Below, in pieces: positions 24,133 to 33,387 of a stretch of DNA of 64,000 bases. This DNA is from Methanocorpusculaceae archaeon UBA425 (GTDB lineage: Archaea; Halobacteriota; Methanomicrobia; Methanomicrobiales; Methanocorpusculaceae), in assembly GCA_002506085.1 (NCBI GenBank), contig DAWV01000005.1, positions 12,885 through 76,884 on the forward strand, written 5' to 3'. The stretch's first letter is position 1. Every line of letters begins with the position of its first letter. The position numbers and the translations under genes are program-made. Under the pieces are notes generated by a model. The model did not search any database, was not told the DNA's origin, and saw only the letters and a list, made by a program, of their open reading frames with translations.

Positions 24133-24981
24133 TTACAGGAAGCTTGTAACAAGGTACACCAGCAAAAAAACGAAAATGGCCGCAAACATGCCGTACTTGA
24201 GATAGGTTGTGCACTTCGAAGCAGCGAGTTCGCCTGAACTTTTGAACACAAGAGATTTGGCTGTAACGAGGAAGATGAACACATCAACTACCGAAATCAG
24301 AATCAGGTAGAGAGGACCCCAGGTAAAGTAGGGAACAAAGCTTGCGAGTATCGCACATATTATAAGAATCACCGCAAGAACGGAAGTCCCGGGAACGCCG
24401 ATACTCATTGGAAGAGTACGTGCGCCCCCTGCCCTGTCTCCTTCAATGTCCTCGGCATCCTTCAGAAGTTCGCGGGCGAGCGTTCCAAAGAATGTGATGG
24501 CAAAGAGAGGGAACATGACAAGGAACGACTCGGGTCCCACTAATAATCCACCGAAGAGGAAGATGCTTCCCGAAAGATATGCCACGCATAAATTGCCCAG
24601 TAATGGAATGCCTTTGAATTTCGCGGCATAGATGATGAGGATAACGGTATTGATAAGAGCAATACCCAGGCACCAGAAATTGGTGAAACAGGCGGCAAGA
24701 ATACCAGCTCCGAAAAGCGTGAATGCCCAAAGAAGAGCTTTTTTCGAGGCAACCTGACCAGACGGAATCGGACGGTCAGGTCGGTTCACTTTGTCGATTT
24801 CCAAATCGAAGTAGTCGTTGAGCACGTTTCCGGCTCCGCATATCACAAGGACAATGAATAACAGCAAAACTGCATAGAGCGGATTTGTGCCGCCTGCAAT
24901 AAAGTAGGCAACGCCTGCAGTAATCCCGGAGACTCCGGCGTTCACCGGACGAATAATTTTTACATAGCCGGAAAGACTCAT
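24133..24981 (-). CDS. UbiA-family prenyltransferase, likely DGGGP synthase
   Basis: An integral membrane enzyme with about eight hydrophobic segments and the substrate site NVLNDYFDLEIDKVNRPDRP, then ELLKDAEDIEGD as the second Asp-rich site. In archaea the closest role is geranylgeranylglyceryl-phosphate geranylgeranyltransferase, the second ether-bond step of membrane lipids. ATG 24981 gives the normal family start MSLSGYVKIIRPVN; a GTG at 25029 would add 16 residues. Divergent from tRNA-Arg(CCT). Confidence 0.85.
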   Translation of the reverse strand: MSLSGYVKIIRPVNAGVSGITAGVAYFIAGGTNPLYAVLLLFIVLVICGAGNVLNDYFDLEIDKVNRPDRPIPSGQVASKKALLWAFTLFGAGILAACFTNFWCLGIALINTVILIIYAAKFKGIPLLGNLCVAYLSGSIFLFGGLLVGPESFLVMFPLFAITFFGTLARELLKDAEDIEGDRAGGARTLPMSIGVPGTSVLAVILIICAILASFVPYFTWGPLYLILISVVDVFIFLVTAKSLVFKSSGELAASKCTTYLKYGMFAAIFVFLLVYLVTSFL

Positions 24982-25052
24982 GTATTCTATTGGTGGGCGT
25001 GCTTTGTCGAAAAAGATATCCCCCTCCACTGCAAATATGATTAGGTACCTGG

Positions 25053-25127
25053 GGACATGTAGCCAAGCCAGGATATGGCATCAGCCTCCTAAGCTGAATA
25101 TCTAGGGTTCGAATCCCTACATGTCCG
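25053..25127 (+). tRNA. tRNA-Arg (anticodon CCT)
   Basis: Acceptor GGACATG with CATGTCC, anticodon stem TCAGC/GCTGA around loop CTCCTAA, T arm AGGG-TTCGAAT-CCCT. No CCA encoded. trm1 begins 22 bp downstream. Confidence 0.92.
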
Positions 25128-25148
25128 TTTACACTTTTGGGATTTATC

Positions 25149-26312
25149 ATGGAATGCAGGGAAATTACCGAAGGGAGCACAACTTTTACCGCTCCGGTTC
25201 AGGACGAAACGACACAGTTTCCGCCAGGATCCGCGCCGGTGTTCTACAACACCAGAATGGAATTTAACCGCGACATGACTGTTCTGCTCGCGAAATGCAT
25301 TCAGCCGGAAGATTATCTTGACTCGATGGCGGCGACCGGGGTCCGCGGACTTCGTATTTCAAATGAAGCAGGGATTCCGGTCACGATTAACGACCGTGAT
25401 GAAAGAGCGGTCAGAATCATCGAAGAGAATGCAAAAAAACTCGGGGGCAATATTACCGTTACCTGTGACGATGCAAACCGGCTGATGTGCACATCGCGGT
25501 TTGATGCAATCGACCTCGATCCGTTTGGAACACCGATTCCATTTCTGGATGCAGCATCCAGAGCGGCTAAGCATTATCTATTTGTTACGGCGACGGATAC
25601 CGCCCCCCTTTGCGGAGCTCATTTCAAAGCAGGCTGCCGCAGATATTTTGCAACACCAAAAAACACCGAGTATCATGCAGAAGTAGGACTCCGTATAATG
25701 ATGGGGGCGATTGCACGGGAACTTGTCAAATATGACCGCGGCATGGCTCCGATTCTGAGCTTTGCAAAGTCTCATTATTTCCGTTCTCATGTCCGGGTTC
25801 TTAACAAAGTCACAGCCGCGGAAGAAACCATGGCACAGATAGGATTTGTTATGCAGTGCACGAAATGTCTGTATCGTGCCGAGCAGAAAGGAAGTCTTTT
25901 ACCAAAATCCCATGTCTGCCCGATTTGCGGTGCGGAGACCGAACCTATCGGTCCTCTCTGGATGGGACCCCTGCAGGAGAAGGGGGTTCTCACAGAAATG
26001 CAAAGTCTGTTACCCGAAATGGAGTTCGGGACAAAAAAACAGATGGATAAAATGCTCTCGTTCCTGCTGGCAGAACCGGAAACCTGTACTTTCTACGATT
26101 ACCATTTCATTTCCCGAAGTATGAAGGTCTCCCCGCCAAAAATTGAAGAGCTGATTGAAAACCTGAATAAAGCAGGGTACTACACGACCCGCACACATTT
26201 CTGTGTAACTGGTCTAAAGACAACTGCCCCGCTTCCGGTTATAGAAGAGATGATTCGTCTCTGGAATGAAAAAGAGTTTTCAGATGTAGTCGCCGATGTC
26301 CATCTCGCGTGA
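25149..26312 (+). CDS. trm1: tRNA (guanine26-N2)-dimethyltransferase
   Basis: A 387-residue SAM-dependent methyltransferase that dimethylates G26 of tRNAs. N-terminal motif ITEGSTTF and SAM-site motifs ATGVRGLRISNEAG and DLDPFGTPIPFLDA are typical; a Cys-rich Zn site (CTKCLYRAE, HVCPICGAE) lies in the C-terminal domain. The ATG at 25149 fits the family start; TTG 25137 is also open. It sits next to a tRNA gene. The last 33 bp overlap pyrI on the other strand. Confidence 0.93.
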   Translation: MECREITEGSTTFTAPVQDETTQFPPGSAPVFYNTRMEFNRDMTVLLAKCIQPEDYLDSMAATGVRGLRISNEAGIPVTINDRDERAVRIIEENAKKLGGNITVTCDDANRLMCTSRFDAIDLDPFGTPIPFLDAASRAAKHYLFVTATDTAPLCGAHFKAGCRRYFATPKNTEYHAEVGLRIMMGAIARELVKYDRGMAPILSFAKSHYFRSHVRVLNKVTAAEETMAQIGFVMQCTKCLYRAEQKGSLLPKSHVCPICGAETEPIGPLWMGPLQEKGVLTEMQSLLPEMEFGTKKQMDKMLSFLLAEPETCTFYDYHFISRSMKVSPPKIEELIENLNKAGYYTTRTHFCVTGLKTTAPLPVIEEMIRLWNEKEFSDVVADVHLA

Positions 26313-26747
26313 AATGATGGAATCACAGTACTGACAGCGGAATCCTCTCGGGTGAGCGACGAATTTACTCTTCACCGGCTCTTTGGTATTGGTAATACAG
26401 TTCGGGTTCGGGCATTTGATGACGCCGACAATTTCTTTTGGAACCCCTACCGGCTTTTTGACAGAAACTTTGAAATCCCTGATGATACTGATGCTTGCAT
26501 ACGGAGCAACCAGAGCGATTTTATCTACTTCATCCTTGAGGAGTTCACGGTTCTCGATTTTGACCATGTCCTTTCTTCCCCCTCGGGAACTGACGACATT
26601 TGAAGCTACGGTGAATGTGACATTGGTCCCATCCTCGATTCCCAGAATCCGTATAACAGTGAGACCCTCACCGGGAGTTATGTGATCAATTACGGTACCG
26701 TTTTTAATGGGGGATATTACAATCCCATCTGAAATTGTCCTGACCAT
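26280..26747 (-). CDS. pyrI: Aspartate carbamoyltransferase, regulatory subunit
   Basis: A 155-residue regulatory chain of ATCase. The N-terminal allosteric domain is followed by a zinc domain with CPNPNC and RCQYC. It binds nucleotides and sets PyrB activity in pyrimidine synthesis. The start overlaps the pyrB stop by one base (TAATG), so translation is probably coupled. Confidence 0.95.
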   Translation of the reverse strand: MVRTISDGIVISPIKNGTVIDHITPGEGLTVIRILGIEDGTNVTFTVASNVVSSRGGRKDMVKIENRELLKDEVDKIALVAPYASISIIRDFKVSVKKPVGVPKEIVGVIKCPNPNCITNTKEPVKSKFVAHPRGFRCQYCDSIISREMDIGDYI

Positions 26748-27658
26748 TAGTTCATCACCTCGTTTAACATTGCCATTCTCACCGGAACACCGTTATGTGC
26801 CTGCTCAAAGTATTTGGCACAGGGAAGCGCATCAACTGCCGGGTCGATTTCATCCACGCGGGGAAGAGGGTGGAGAACAATCATATTGGGTTTGGCACAT
26901 TCGAGGAGGGCGGGCGTGATACGGTATGTTGACGCATAGTTTGCGAAGGCAACAGGATCCGGGAAACGTTCGCGCTGAAGGCGGGTCACGTACAGGACGT
27001 CGAGTTCGGGCAAAGCATCTTCGATATTGTCATGGATGATGAGTTCGACACCGGCATCATGGAGATCTTCCTTGATGTGGCTTGGAAAATCAAGCCCTTC
27101 GGGAGCGATTGCGTGAAGACGCACATTATTATATTTAGAGAGGGCGAAAGCAAGAGAGTGCACGGTTCTTCCGTAACGAAGGTCACCCTGCATTCCGACG
27201 TCGATGTTTTCTATCCGCATGGATTCACGGATAGTATAGAGATCGAGTAACGTCTGCGAAGGGTGCTGACCGGCTCCGTCACCACCATTGATGACCGGCA
27301 CCGTTGCAACTTCACTCGCAAGACGCGCGGCTCCCTCTTTTGGGTGGCGCAAAACAATTGCGTCGGCGTAGCCTGAAATGACGCGGATTGTGTCAGATAA
27401 TGTTTCCCCTTTTGTGATGGAGGTTGCTTCAACAGAACCCAGATTGAGAATTTTCCCGCCGAGGCGCATCATTGCAGAGGAGAAAGACATGCGGGTCCTG
27501 GTACTTGGTTCAAAAAAAAGGACGGCGAGAAGTTTGCCGTCCAATTCGTGACCAGTGAAATTACCACGATCAAATGCGGCAGCGGAACAGAGGAGTTTGT
27601 CAATTTCCTCACGTTCCATATCCCGTACAGAGAGGATATTTTTTTGTTCGTGTGTCAT
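26747..27658 (-). CDS. pyrB: Aspartate carbamoyltransferase, catalytic subunit
   Basis: A 303-residue catalytic chain that joins carbamoyl phosphate and aspartate. FFEPSTRTRMSF binds carbamoyl phosphate, VLRHPKEGAA and NGGDGAGQHPSQTLLDL complete the site, and HPLPRVDEI binds aspartate. First gene of pyrBI. A decayed copy of its first ~30 codons is found at 29151-29241. Confidence 0.96.
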   Translation of the reverse strand: MTHEQKNILSVRDMEREEIDKLLCSAAAFDRGNFTGHELDGKLLAVLFFEPSTRTRMSFSSAMMRLGGKILNLGSVEATSITKGETLSDTIRVISGYADAIVLRHPKEGAARLASEVATVPVINGGDGAGQHPSQTLLDLYTIRESMRIENIDVGMQGDLRYGRTVHSLAFALSKYNNVRLHAIAPEGLDFPSHIKEDLHDAGVELIIHDNIEDALPELDVLYVTRLQRERFPDPVAFANYASTYRITPALLECAKPNMIVLHPLPRVDEIDPAVDALPCAKYFEQAHNGVPVRMAMLNEVMN

Positions 27659-28152
27659 GAATAGTGCCCGATATTTGGATGGTCAATATTTGTAATGCCG
27701 GGGATAAATAACCCGCGTAAAAAAATTATGTTACACTTTGTGAAGTTGTATGGAATCAGCCATGTTAAGGAATGACTGAGGTGTTGGTTCCAATTCATAA
27801 GGATTGAACATCATAGAGATGGGCGGAAAAAGCAATACAGTCATAACCTAAGCGAGGCGCGTAGACATTTCGGAAGTAGCGACTGTGTAATATAATGAAA
27901 GATGAACGGATTATCAGCCGCGGCTATGAAGGAGGGGGGTATCTTTCCATGTGCCGAAATTTTCGGACCTTTCTGCAGGATTGAACATATATAATAACAG
28001 TTACTATTTTTCTAATTGAAACTAATCCGCATTTGATGAGTAGAAATGTATAGCTGACTATATACCTGATAATGAAAATCAATAAAAGTCACGGCAGGTT
28101 ATTTTCTGAATAATCAATAGGTAGAATGCAGCACGTAAATCAGCAAAAAAGG
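27659..28152. other. Gene-poor spacer upstream of pyrB
   Basis: This 494-bp stretch separates pyrB from a secreted-protein gene. It holds the pyrB promoter (TTATTTAT-like box near 27708-27716 on the minus strand) and AT-rich sequence. I see no conserved gene; a 29-codon ORF near 27895 has no support. Confidence 0.4.
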
Positions 28153-28896
28153 TTAAACTTTTCTAAGTTCAACCACCATGTCCATGTCCAGGAGCAAATT
28201 ACTGGTGAGTCCCATAACATAAGGATTGATTGTCATCATGAGAGTAGAACCAGTTTCGTCCATTACAAAGGTTATGGATTTGTCTCCATAGAATCCTTTA
28301 TACTGATTATTTCCAAGGTTCGACCAGGTTAATTCGATGTCGGAAAAGGCCTTATTATCATAACCCACTATAGGCGCGTTGATATTACCTGAGGAAACCG
28401 CGGTGTTATCAGCGTTAAAGACTACATTAAATGTTGCCACGGCTGTGAAAGGCATCTGGGGAGCGTAGGAACCAGTCCATGTGCCAACAATCTTATCGGG
28501 CTCTTCCACTGTTTGGGTTGGCTCCACAGTTGGTGTGGGTGTTCCCGATGAACCGGATGATGATGTCTGCGTCGCAGTGGGACTTACCGTACTCGTCGCG
28601 GTAGGACTTGCTGTAGTTGTTTCAGTAGGACTTGCCGTGTTCGTTACAGAAGGGACTGATGTTTCACTTGCACCAGAACCTGACGATTGTGTCGGAACGG
28701 AGGTCAAGGTAGTCGTTGATGTGGTCGTCGGAACAGCCGATGATGTTTCCGTCGCGGTGGGAGAGTTAGTTGGCGTGGAGGTAGAGTTGCCGCCTGATTC
28801 CGGAGTGAGACCCTGCGAGGAGTAACTCAAACCAACAGCAACACAACCTGCAATGCAAAGCACACACACAATAGCAATGAGGATTTTTTTCTTCAT
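28153..28896 (-). CDS. Secreted Ser/Thr-rich protein, local family member 1
   Basis: It begins MKKKILIAIVCVLCIAGCVAVG, a signal or membrane anchor segment. A low-complexity linker of about 90 residues rich in Thr, Ser and Pro with TATPT-like repeats follows. The C-terminal ~110 residues (from VGTWTGSY to VVELRKV) form a beta-rich domain shared with the next three genes; hallmarks are GTW, VFNADN and TINPYVMGLT. I start at ATG 28896, which matches the paralogue; ATG 28908 is also open. Function unknown; the linker suggests a domain held off the membrane and probably glycosylated. Confidence 0.7.
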   Translation of the reverse strand: MKKKILIAIVCVLCIAGCVAVGLSYSSQGLTPESGGNSTSTPTNSPTATETSSAVPTTTSTTTLTSVPTQSSGSGASETSVPSVTNTASPTETTTASPTATSTVSPTATQTSSSGSSGTPTPTVEPTQTVEEPDKIVGTWTGSYAPQMPFTAVATFNVVFNADNTAVSSGNINAPIVGYDNKAFSDIELTWSNLGNNQYKGFYGDKSITFVMDETGSTLMMTINPYVMGLTSNLLLDMDMVVELRKV

Positions 28897-29150
28897 ACAA
28901 GATTTCATCTGTGTTCATAGATGAAAATTGTTTGGCTCACAATTTTATCATAATTATCAAGCAGACTGAATACGATTGATATTGAATATTTATTGGATTA
29001 TTTGAACGTAATTAATCATATTTACATATTATTTATGGTTTTTGGGACAAACTGAGAAAAACAACGTACCCCGGAAATATGTCCGAAAACAAAGGCTCAG
29101 AGCAATATCTGTGAGAGAGGAAAGATCTGCAGACCCGGGTATCTCCTTTG

Positions 29151-29241
29151 ATTACCCCGACCAAAGGCAGCAGCATAACAAAAAAATTTGGCAATTTCCT
29201 CGCGCTCTTTATCCAGGGTAGAACGAATAAAAATGTATCAT
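29151..29241 (-). pseudogene. Decayed fragment of pyrB N terminus
   Basis: On the minus strand an ATG-ATA-CA start (29241) resembles the pyrB start. After a frame disruption the sequence encodes DKEREEIAKFF and CYAAAFGRGN, which match pyrB DMEREEIDKLL and CSAAAFDRGN; 16 of 24 residues agree across residues about 10-33. Similarity stops after RGN. It is a relic of a partial duplication, without function as an enzyme. Confidence 0.7.
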
Positions 29242-29370
29242 GTACCCGGAATTATACCAGAGTTTTTAAGGTTCAATTTTTTAATGGTCAGGATAAAGAA
29301 TTTACTTAAAAAAGGGATGAAGATTGAGTTTTGTTGAGTTCAACAGTGAAATTGAGTGATGCAATCCACC

Positions 29371-30219
29371 CTAGACCGCTATTTGAGTTGAGGAATCCGT
29401 TTTGTGGAGTTCAACAGTGACATCCATGTCTAAGAGCGGATTGGTGGTGAACCCCATATCGACAGGATTAACTGTCAGGGTGAGAGTATCCCCATTGATT
29501 ACAAAAATCAGGGATATAGGTCCGTAGGCAGAGTTGTATGTTCCAATATAATAGTTAGAGCCAGCATACGACCAGATAAATGGCTGGGACACGGTACGTT
29601 CTTCACCTTGGAGGTCTAATTCGGAAAGATTAACATTCGAAAGATCGATGCCCGAAAGGTTGAAACCAGGTACATTGATGCGGGAAAGGTCGATACGGGA
29701 TAAGTTTACACGAGACAGATTGACACCGGAAAGGTCGACATCAGAAATGTTGACAGTCATTGTTGCCTCGGCGGAGTTGTCTGCATTAAAGACGGCCTGA
29801 TAATTAGTCGATACTGTAACAATAGGAGAGTAATCGATTGTTTTTGAACCGACCCATGTGCCTTCAATCGCTTCAATTCCATCAGGGACTGGAGGTACTG
29901 TGGGCGTTACTGTGGGAGTTGGCGTGTTTGCCGAACCGGATGATGATGATCCCGAGGAACCAGACGAACCGGAGGAGGAACCTGAAGAACTGATGAGAGA
30001 GGTTTCGGTCGTATTCAAGGATAATCCTGTTGAATTAGAGACTGCTGCCTGCGTCTGAACTGCGGCTGATGTGCTCAGCGGATCGAGTGTCGATGTGTTT
30101 GTCAGGTTACCTGATTCTGAATCAAGGCCCTGCAATGTGGAGTAATTGATTGCTATTGCAGCACCACCTGCAATGCATAATACACACACAATAACAGTAA
30201 TAAAGATTTTTTTCTTCAT
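29371..30219 (-). CDS. Secreted protein, local family member 2, with pentapeptide insert
   Basis: A 282-residue protein: N-terminal hydrophobic segment (residues 5-25), a Ser/Gly/Thr linker (about 60-115), then the family beta domain (GTWVGSKTIDY, QAVFNADNSA, LTVNPVDMGFT). Between the first and second halves of that domain are nine consecutive pentapeptide-type units (residues 160-204: VDLSG, VNLSR, IDLSR and so on). The gene and its ~40-bp upstream sequence resemble family member 1, so the pair arose by duplication. Function unknown; surface location inferred. Confidence 0.7.
   Translation of the reverse strand: MKKKIFITVIVCVLCIAGGAAIAINYSTLQGLDSESGNLTNTSTLDPLSTSAAVQTQAAVSNSTGLSLNTTETSLISSSGSSSGSSGSSGSSSSGSANTPTPTVTPTVPPVPDGIEAIEGTWVGSKTIDYSPIVTVSTNYQAVFNADNSAEATMTVNISDVDLSGVNLSRVNLSRIDLSRINVPGFNLSGIDLSNVNLSELDLQGEERTVSQPFIWSYAGSNYYIGTYNSAYGPISLIFVINGDTLTLTVNPVDMGFTTNPLLDMDVTVELHKTDSSTQIAV
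29608..29742 (-). repeat. 15-bp coding repeat array (pentapeptide repeats)
   Basis: Nine tandem 15-bp units encode the [A/V/I/L][N/D]LS-type pentapeptides in family member 2. None of the three neighbouring paralogues has them, so the array is a late insertion or expansion. Confidence 0.7.
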
Positions 30220-30502
30220 ACATGTTTCTATCAGTGCTCATAGATGAAAATGGTTTGGTTCACCATCTTGGATTACTATCAATTTATGCAAACAATAATG
30301 AAAAAATGAGGATTATATATATTTATCCATAAAATAGAGTGAGCTTTGGCCATAATTTCAATACCAAAAAATTATGAAAAAGTGTTCTCACTCAGTGGCT
30401 TATCCCCAAAAATGGTCCGGTGACAACGCCCCGGAACCACCTAATTATAGAGGTTAACTGCCCTCGGTAAATTAATTCAGAAAGCGAAAAAAAAGAAGAA
30501 GA

Positions 30503-31216
30503 TTAGTTCTTAGTGGTTAGGATGGAAATCGGATTATCGTGTCCCACAGCGCCTAACGTGGAAGGTACAATTGTCGCGAACAGCAGTCTGTCACCATACA
30601 GTTTAAGAGGAACTGTGCTGGAACCATACTTTGCCTGATACGTGTTTGAACTTACATAATTCCATGTAACAGACTGGTTAAATTGAGCACTGCCTAAATT
30701 AGAATAAACCTGACCTGAAATGAAGCCGGTTCCATCAGCTTTGTATACCATTTTCAATTCATAGGCATCGGTTTTATTCACAGTCCAGCTCCCAATAATT
30801 GCATTGGGGGATGTCGCAGAACGTTTCAGATTGATATCAAAATCAATATCATAATTTGCAATACCCATCTTTTTCGGGTTGACGGTTATTGTAAGGGTAT
30901 CCCCATTCAGGCGGAGGGTGAGCGAGTCTGTCCCGCTTTTTCCAAGATAAGTATTCCCTTCAACGTACTCCCATTCCAGGTTTTCATCGAGGTCATATCT
31001 CTTATCATTATAATTAATGAATCCAGTGAGCAGAGCAGAGCCGTCATCATTACATACCAGGGTCAGGTCATACGAAACACCAAATACGTTTCCTGAATCA
31101 ACCCAGGTACCAATTAGTTCATACGGATCAGTTTCTGTTGTCGTCCCTATGCAGCCTGCCGAAGACAGACATGCGAGGAGAAGAACACTTACCGTTACGA
31201 GTAGTTTAACATTCAT
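30503..31216 (-). CDS. Lipoprotein with two copies of the local family domain
   Basis: A 237-residue protein starting MNVKLLVTVSVLLLACLSSAGC, a lipoprotein signal with Cys22. Two tandem beta domains follow: LIGTWVDSG with LTITVNPKKMGI, then IIGSWTVNK with a diverged C-terminal end. It lacks the Thr-rich linker of members 1 and 2. The open frame continues 30 codons upstream but ATG 31216 gives the proper signal peptide. Function unknown. Confidence 0.7.
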   Translation of the reverse strand: MNVKLLVTVSVLLLACLSSAGCIGTTTETDPYELIGTWVDSGNVFGVSYDLTLVCNDDGSALLTGFINYNDKRYDLDENLEWEYVEGNTYLGKSGTDSLTLRLNGDTLTITVNPKKMGIANYDIDFDINLKRSATSPNAIIGSWTVNKTDAYELKMVYKADGTGFISGQVYSNLGSAQFNQSVTWNYVSSNTYQAKYGSSTVPLKLYGDRLLFATIVPSTLGAVGHDNPISILTTKN

Positions 31217-31479
31217 ATACTCTATACTAGAGAGGGGGCATTTATATCTTAGCATAAAGGCAATCATCTCAGGATATTCTTGGATATTCCCCTTTGGTGA
31301 TGACAAAAACTAGTTATCAATATTGATGATTACGATATGCACGGTAGAGAAAGACATAAACGGATTGATACTCCGTCGATTATCCGGTCACCGCAGTTAT
31401 GAGGTGACACGCCGATTCCATGGCAACACAATCAAATCATTGCTGACCACATGGATACAGAACCAGCATAAAAAAATTA

Positions 31480-32034
31480 TTATTTCCGGAGTTCAATGTT
31501 AGCATTTATGTCAAAGAGTTGATTCCCAGTGAGCCCCAGTTTGTATGGATTGACAGTCGCGGTGAGTTTATCTCCATTACGGATAAAGTTCAGGGATTTG
31601 GATTCGTAGGTTCCTTCGTAATGGTTATTACCAAGGTCTGACCAGATGAATGCCTGGGAAAAATGAACATTGTCATAACCAGGTGCATTGATTATCGCCG
31701 TGATAACGGCTGAGTTGTCTGCATTAAAGACTGCCTGATAGCTGGCAGAGGCTATGAAAGGGGCCGTGTAAGTGCCAGACCATGTGCCGACAATCGACAT
31801 ATACTCTCCCGGTGGCTGAGTCCGCGTGACGTTTGATATAATAGGAGATGTAATAGTAGACGCGGGAGTTAGAGCTGCATCGGGCAATAGGGTTGCCATT
31901 GGGATAGATGTAGATGACTGAGTGGACAATGGAGAGTTATCCGGAGTCGTAAGAATCCCTACATCAGTAACACCCGTTCCCCCGATAATGACACCAGTAA
32001 TAATTATACAAATTATACTAATTATAATGTTCAT
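31480..32034 (-). CDS. Secreted protein, local family member 4
   Basis: A 184-residue protein with an N-terminal hydrophobic segment (IIISIICIIITGVIIGG), a short Thr/Ser/Pro linker and the family beta domain (IVGTWSGTY, QAVFNADNSA, ATVNPYKLGLTGNQ, NIELRK). Closest to members 1 and 2 in the domain. Surface or periplasm-side protein of unknown role. Confidence 0.65.
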   Translation of the reverse strand: MNIIISIICIIITGVIIGGTGVTDVGILTTPDNSPLSTQSSTSIPMATLLPDAALTPASTITSPIISNVTRTQPPGEYMSIVGTWSGTYTAPFIASASYQAVFNADNSAVITAIINAPGYDNVHFSQAFIWSDLGNNHYEGTYESKSLNFIRNGDKLTATVNPYKLGLTGNQLFDINANIELRK

Positions 32035-32307
32035 AATATAATGTATATTGACGTTTGAAGGTGATAATTGTGTGTATTTATCTTATTTAATAGTGAAAAT
32101 AAGAAAAGCCATATCATTCAGACCGGACGAAGAGTTGATTCAATCCCGCCACAAGTCTTGATGATACATATATGACAAGCAAATTATCGTCTAAACATAT
32201 ACAGAATTCCCAGACCATAGTTTGCCTGAGTCTCTATATCTCTAATTTTTCCTGGGAAAAGGAGATATCTCCTTTCCGCAAGATATCATCACAAATATTT
32301 TGAATGA

Positions 32308-33387
32308 TTAGCTTTTTGTGATGATGATACCCTTGTTATCCACCTTCGTAGAAACAGAAATTTCCAGACCAATGGTATCCAGAATCGATTTCATTTCCGA
32401 TTCGGTTTTGTCGGTCACCACACAGATAGAGGGACCGACTGAACTCATAGCAACAAATTCCAGCCCCGCCTGCCTGAGAGCGTTCATGTGCTGATAGATA
32501 ATAAATGTATGATGCTGGACTTCGGCACGTTTTGAACCGCGGAACTCAATCTCCCACATGACATCACCCATTTTCCGGATGTCACCTTTATCTATTGCCG
32601 GAATCATGTCCATCATAATCATGTAGGCTTTAAGTTCACGATCCTGATAATCAAGAATCCGGGACCGGTTCATGAGAAGGGAAAACTCTTCGACTCCGGC
32701 ATTGTCCTGTTCTGTGTGGATAGTCGGCGTTATGATGAAGACGTTTTTGTCTTCAGCGAAAGGGTGCTGATATACATGGGTAAGCTGATCACCCAAAATA
32801 TTCATTCCACCATATATAGATGAGGCAGCCCCGACCCCTGTCTCAAATCCGAATGCCAGTTTGCCGGGTTCATTGGTTTCTTCAACATAGTTGTAACCAA
32901 TTAGCCGACGAACATTATCTATTGTAAGGGGACAGCCAACTGCTTCGTTCATAGCAGATACGACGGCGGCCGCAGTTGTGCAGGTCGAGCCGAGACCAAC
33001 ATGTTCTCGTCCATGATCTTCGGTCCGGATGATAAATCCCCCTGCGTATCCGGTGACAGCTTTGAATGCTGCAACCAGATGTTCAATTAACAGAAATCGC
33101 GGGGAATCGATGACAGTTTCGCCAGTGGTACAGGATAGGGAGGCATCACTGTATAGCTGCAGGGCAAATCCCAATCCACCCCCTCCGGGCATCCCCGGAG
33201 AAAATCTGTTCATATCTAATACGGATAGATGGATACGTGCCGGTACAGTGACCTTGAAGGATTCTTTTTGCGGTACAGGTCTTTTTGCGACGGGAATATC
33301 TGTGTATAGATGCTCACCGGGCTGAAATGAGATGAAGTCGTACTCGATAAGGTCGAGATCTCCGCCTCTTATTTTCAGTTTTGCCAT
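32308..33387 (-). CDS. GHMP-kinase superfamily protein, beta-RFAP synthase-like
   Basis: A 359-residue protein with ARIHLSVLDMNRFSPGM and GGGLGFALQ near the N terminus, HVGLGSTCTTAAAV as the GHMP motif and a C-terminal SVGPSICVV motif. Beta-ribofuranosylaminobenzene 5'-phosphate synthase, the first committed enzyme of methanopterin synthesis, has this layout (RIH-x-x-LID, H-GLGS). This protein is longer and its N terminus has ~45 extra residues, so it may be a paralogue with another substrate. Single gene; a methanogen context fits either reading. Confidence 0.65.
   Translation of the reverse strand: MAKLKIRGGDLDLIEYDFISFQPGEHLYTDIPVAKRPVPQKESFKVTVPARIHLSVLDMNRFSPGMPGGGGLGFALQLYSDASLSCTTGETVIDSPRFLLIEHLVAAFKAVTGYAGGFIIRTEDHGREHVGLGSTCTTAAAVVSAMNEAVGCPLTIDNVRRLIGYNYVEETNEPGKLAFGFETGVGAASSIYGGMNILGDQLTHVYQHPFAEDKNVFIITPTIHTEQDNAGVEEFSLLMNRSRILDYQDRELKAYMIMMDMIPAIDKGDIRKMGDVMWEIEFRGSKRAEVQHHTFIIYQHMNALRQAGLEFVAMSSVGPSICVVTDKTESEMKSILDTIGLEISVSTKVDNKGIIITKS

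Noticed and set aside
27895..27985. 29-codon ORF between pyrB and the secreted protein gene
   Set aside because: No promoter or cognate-codon pattern, and not placed before a biosynthetic operon.
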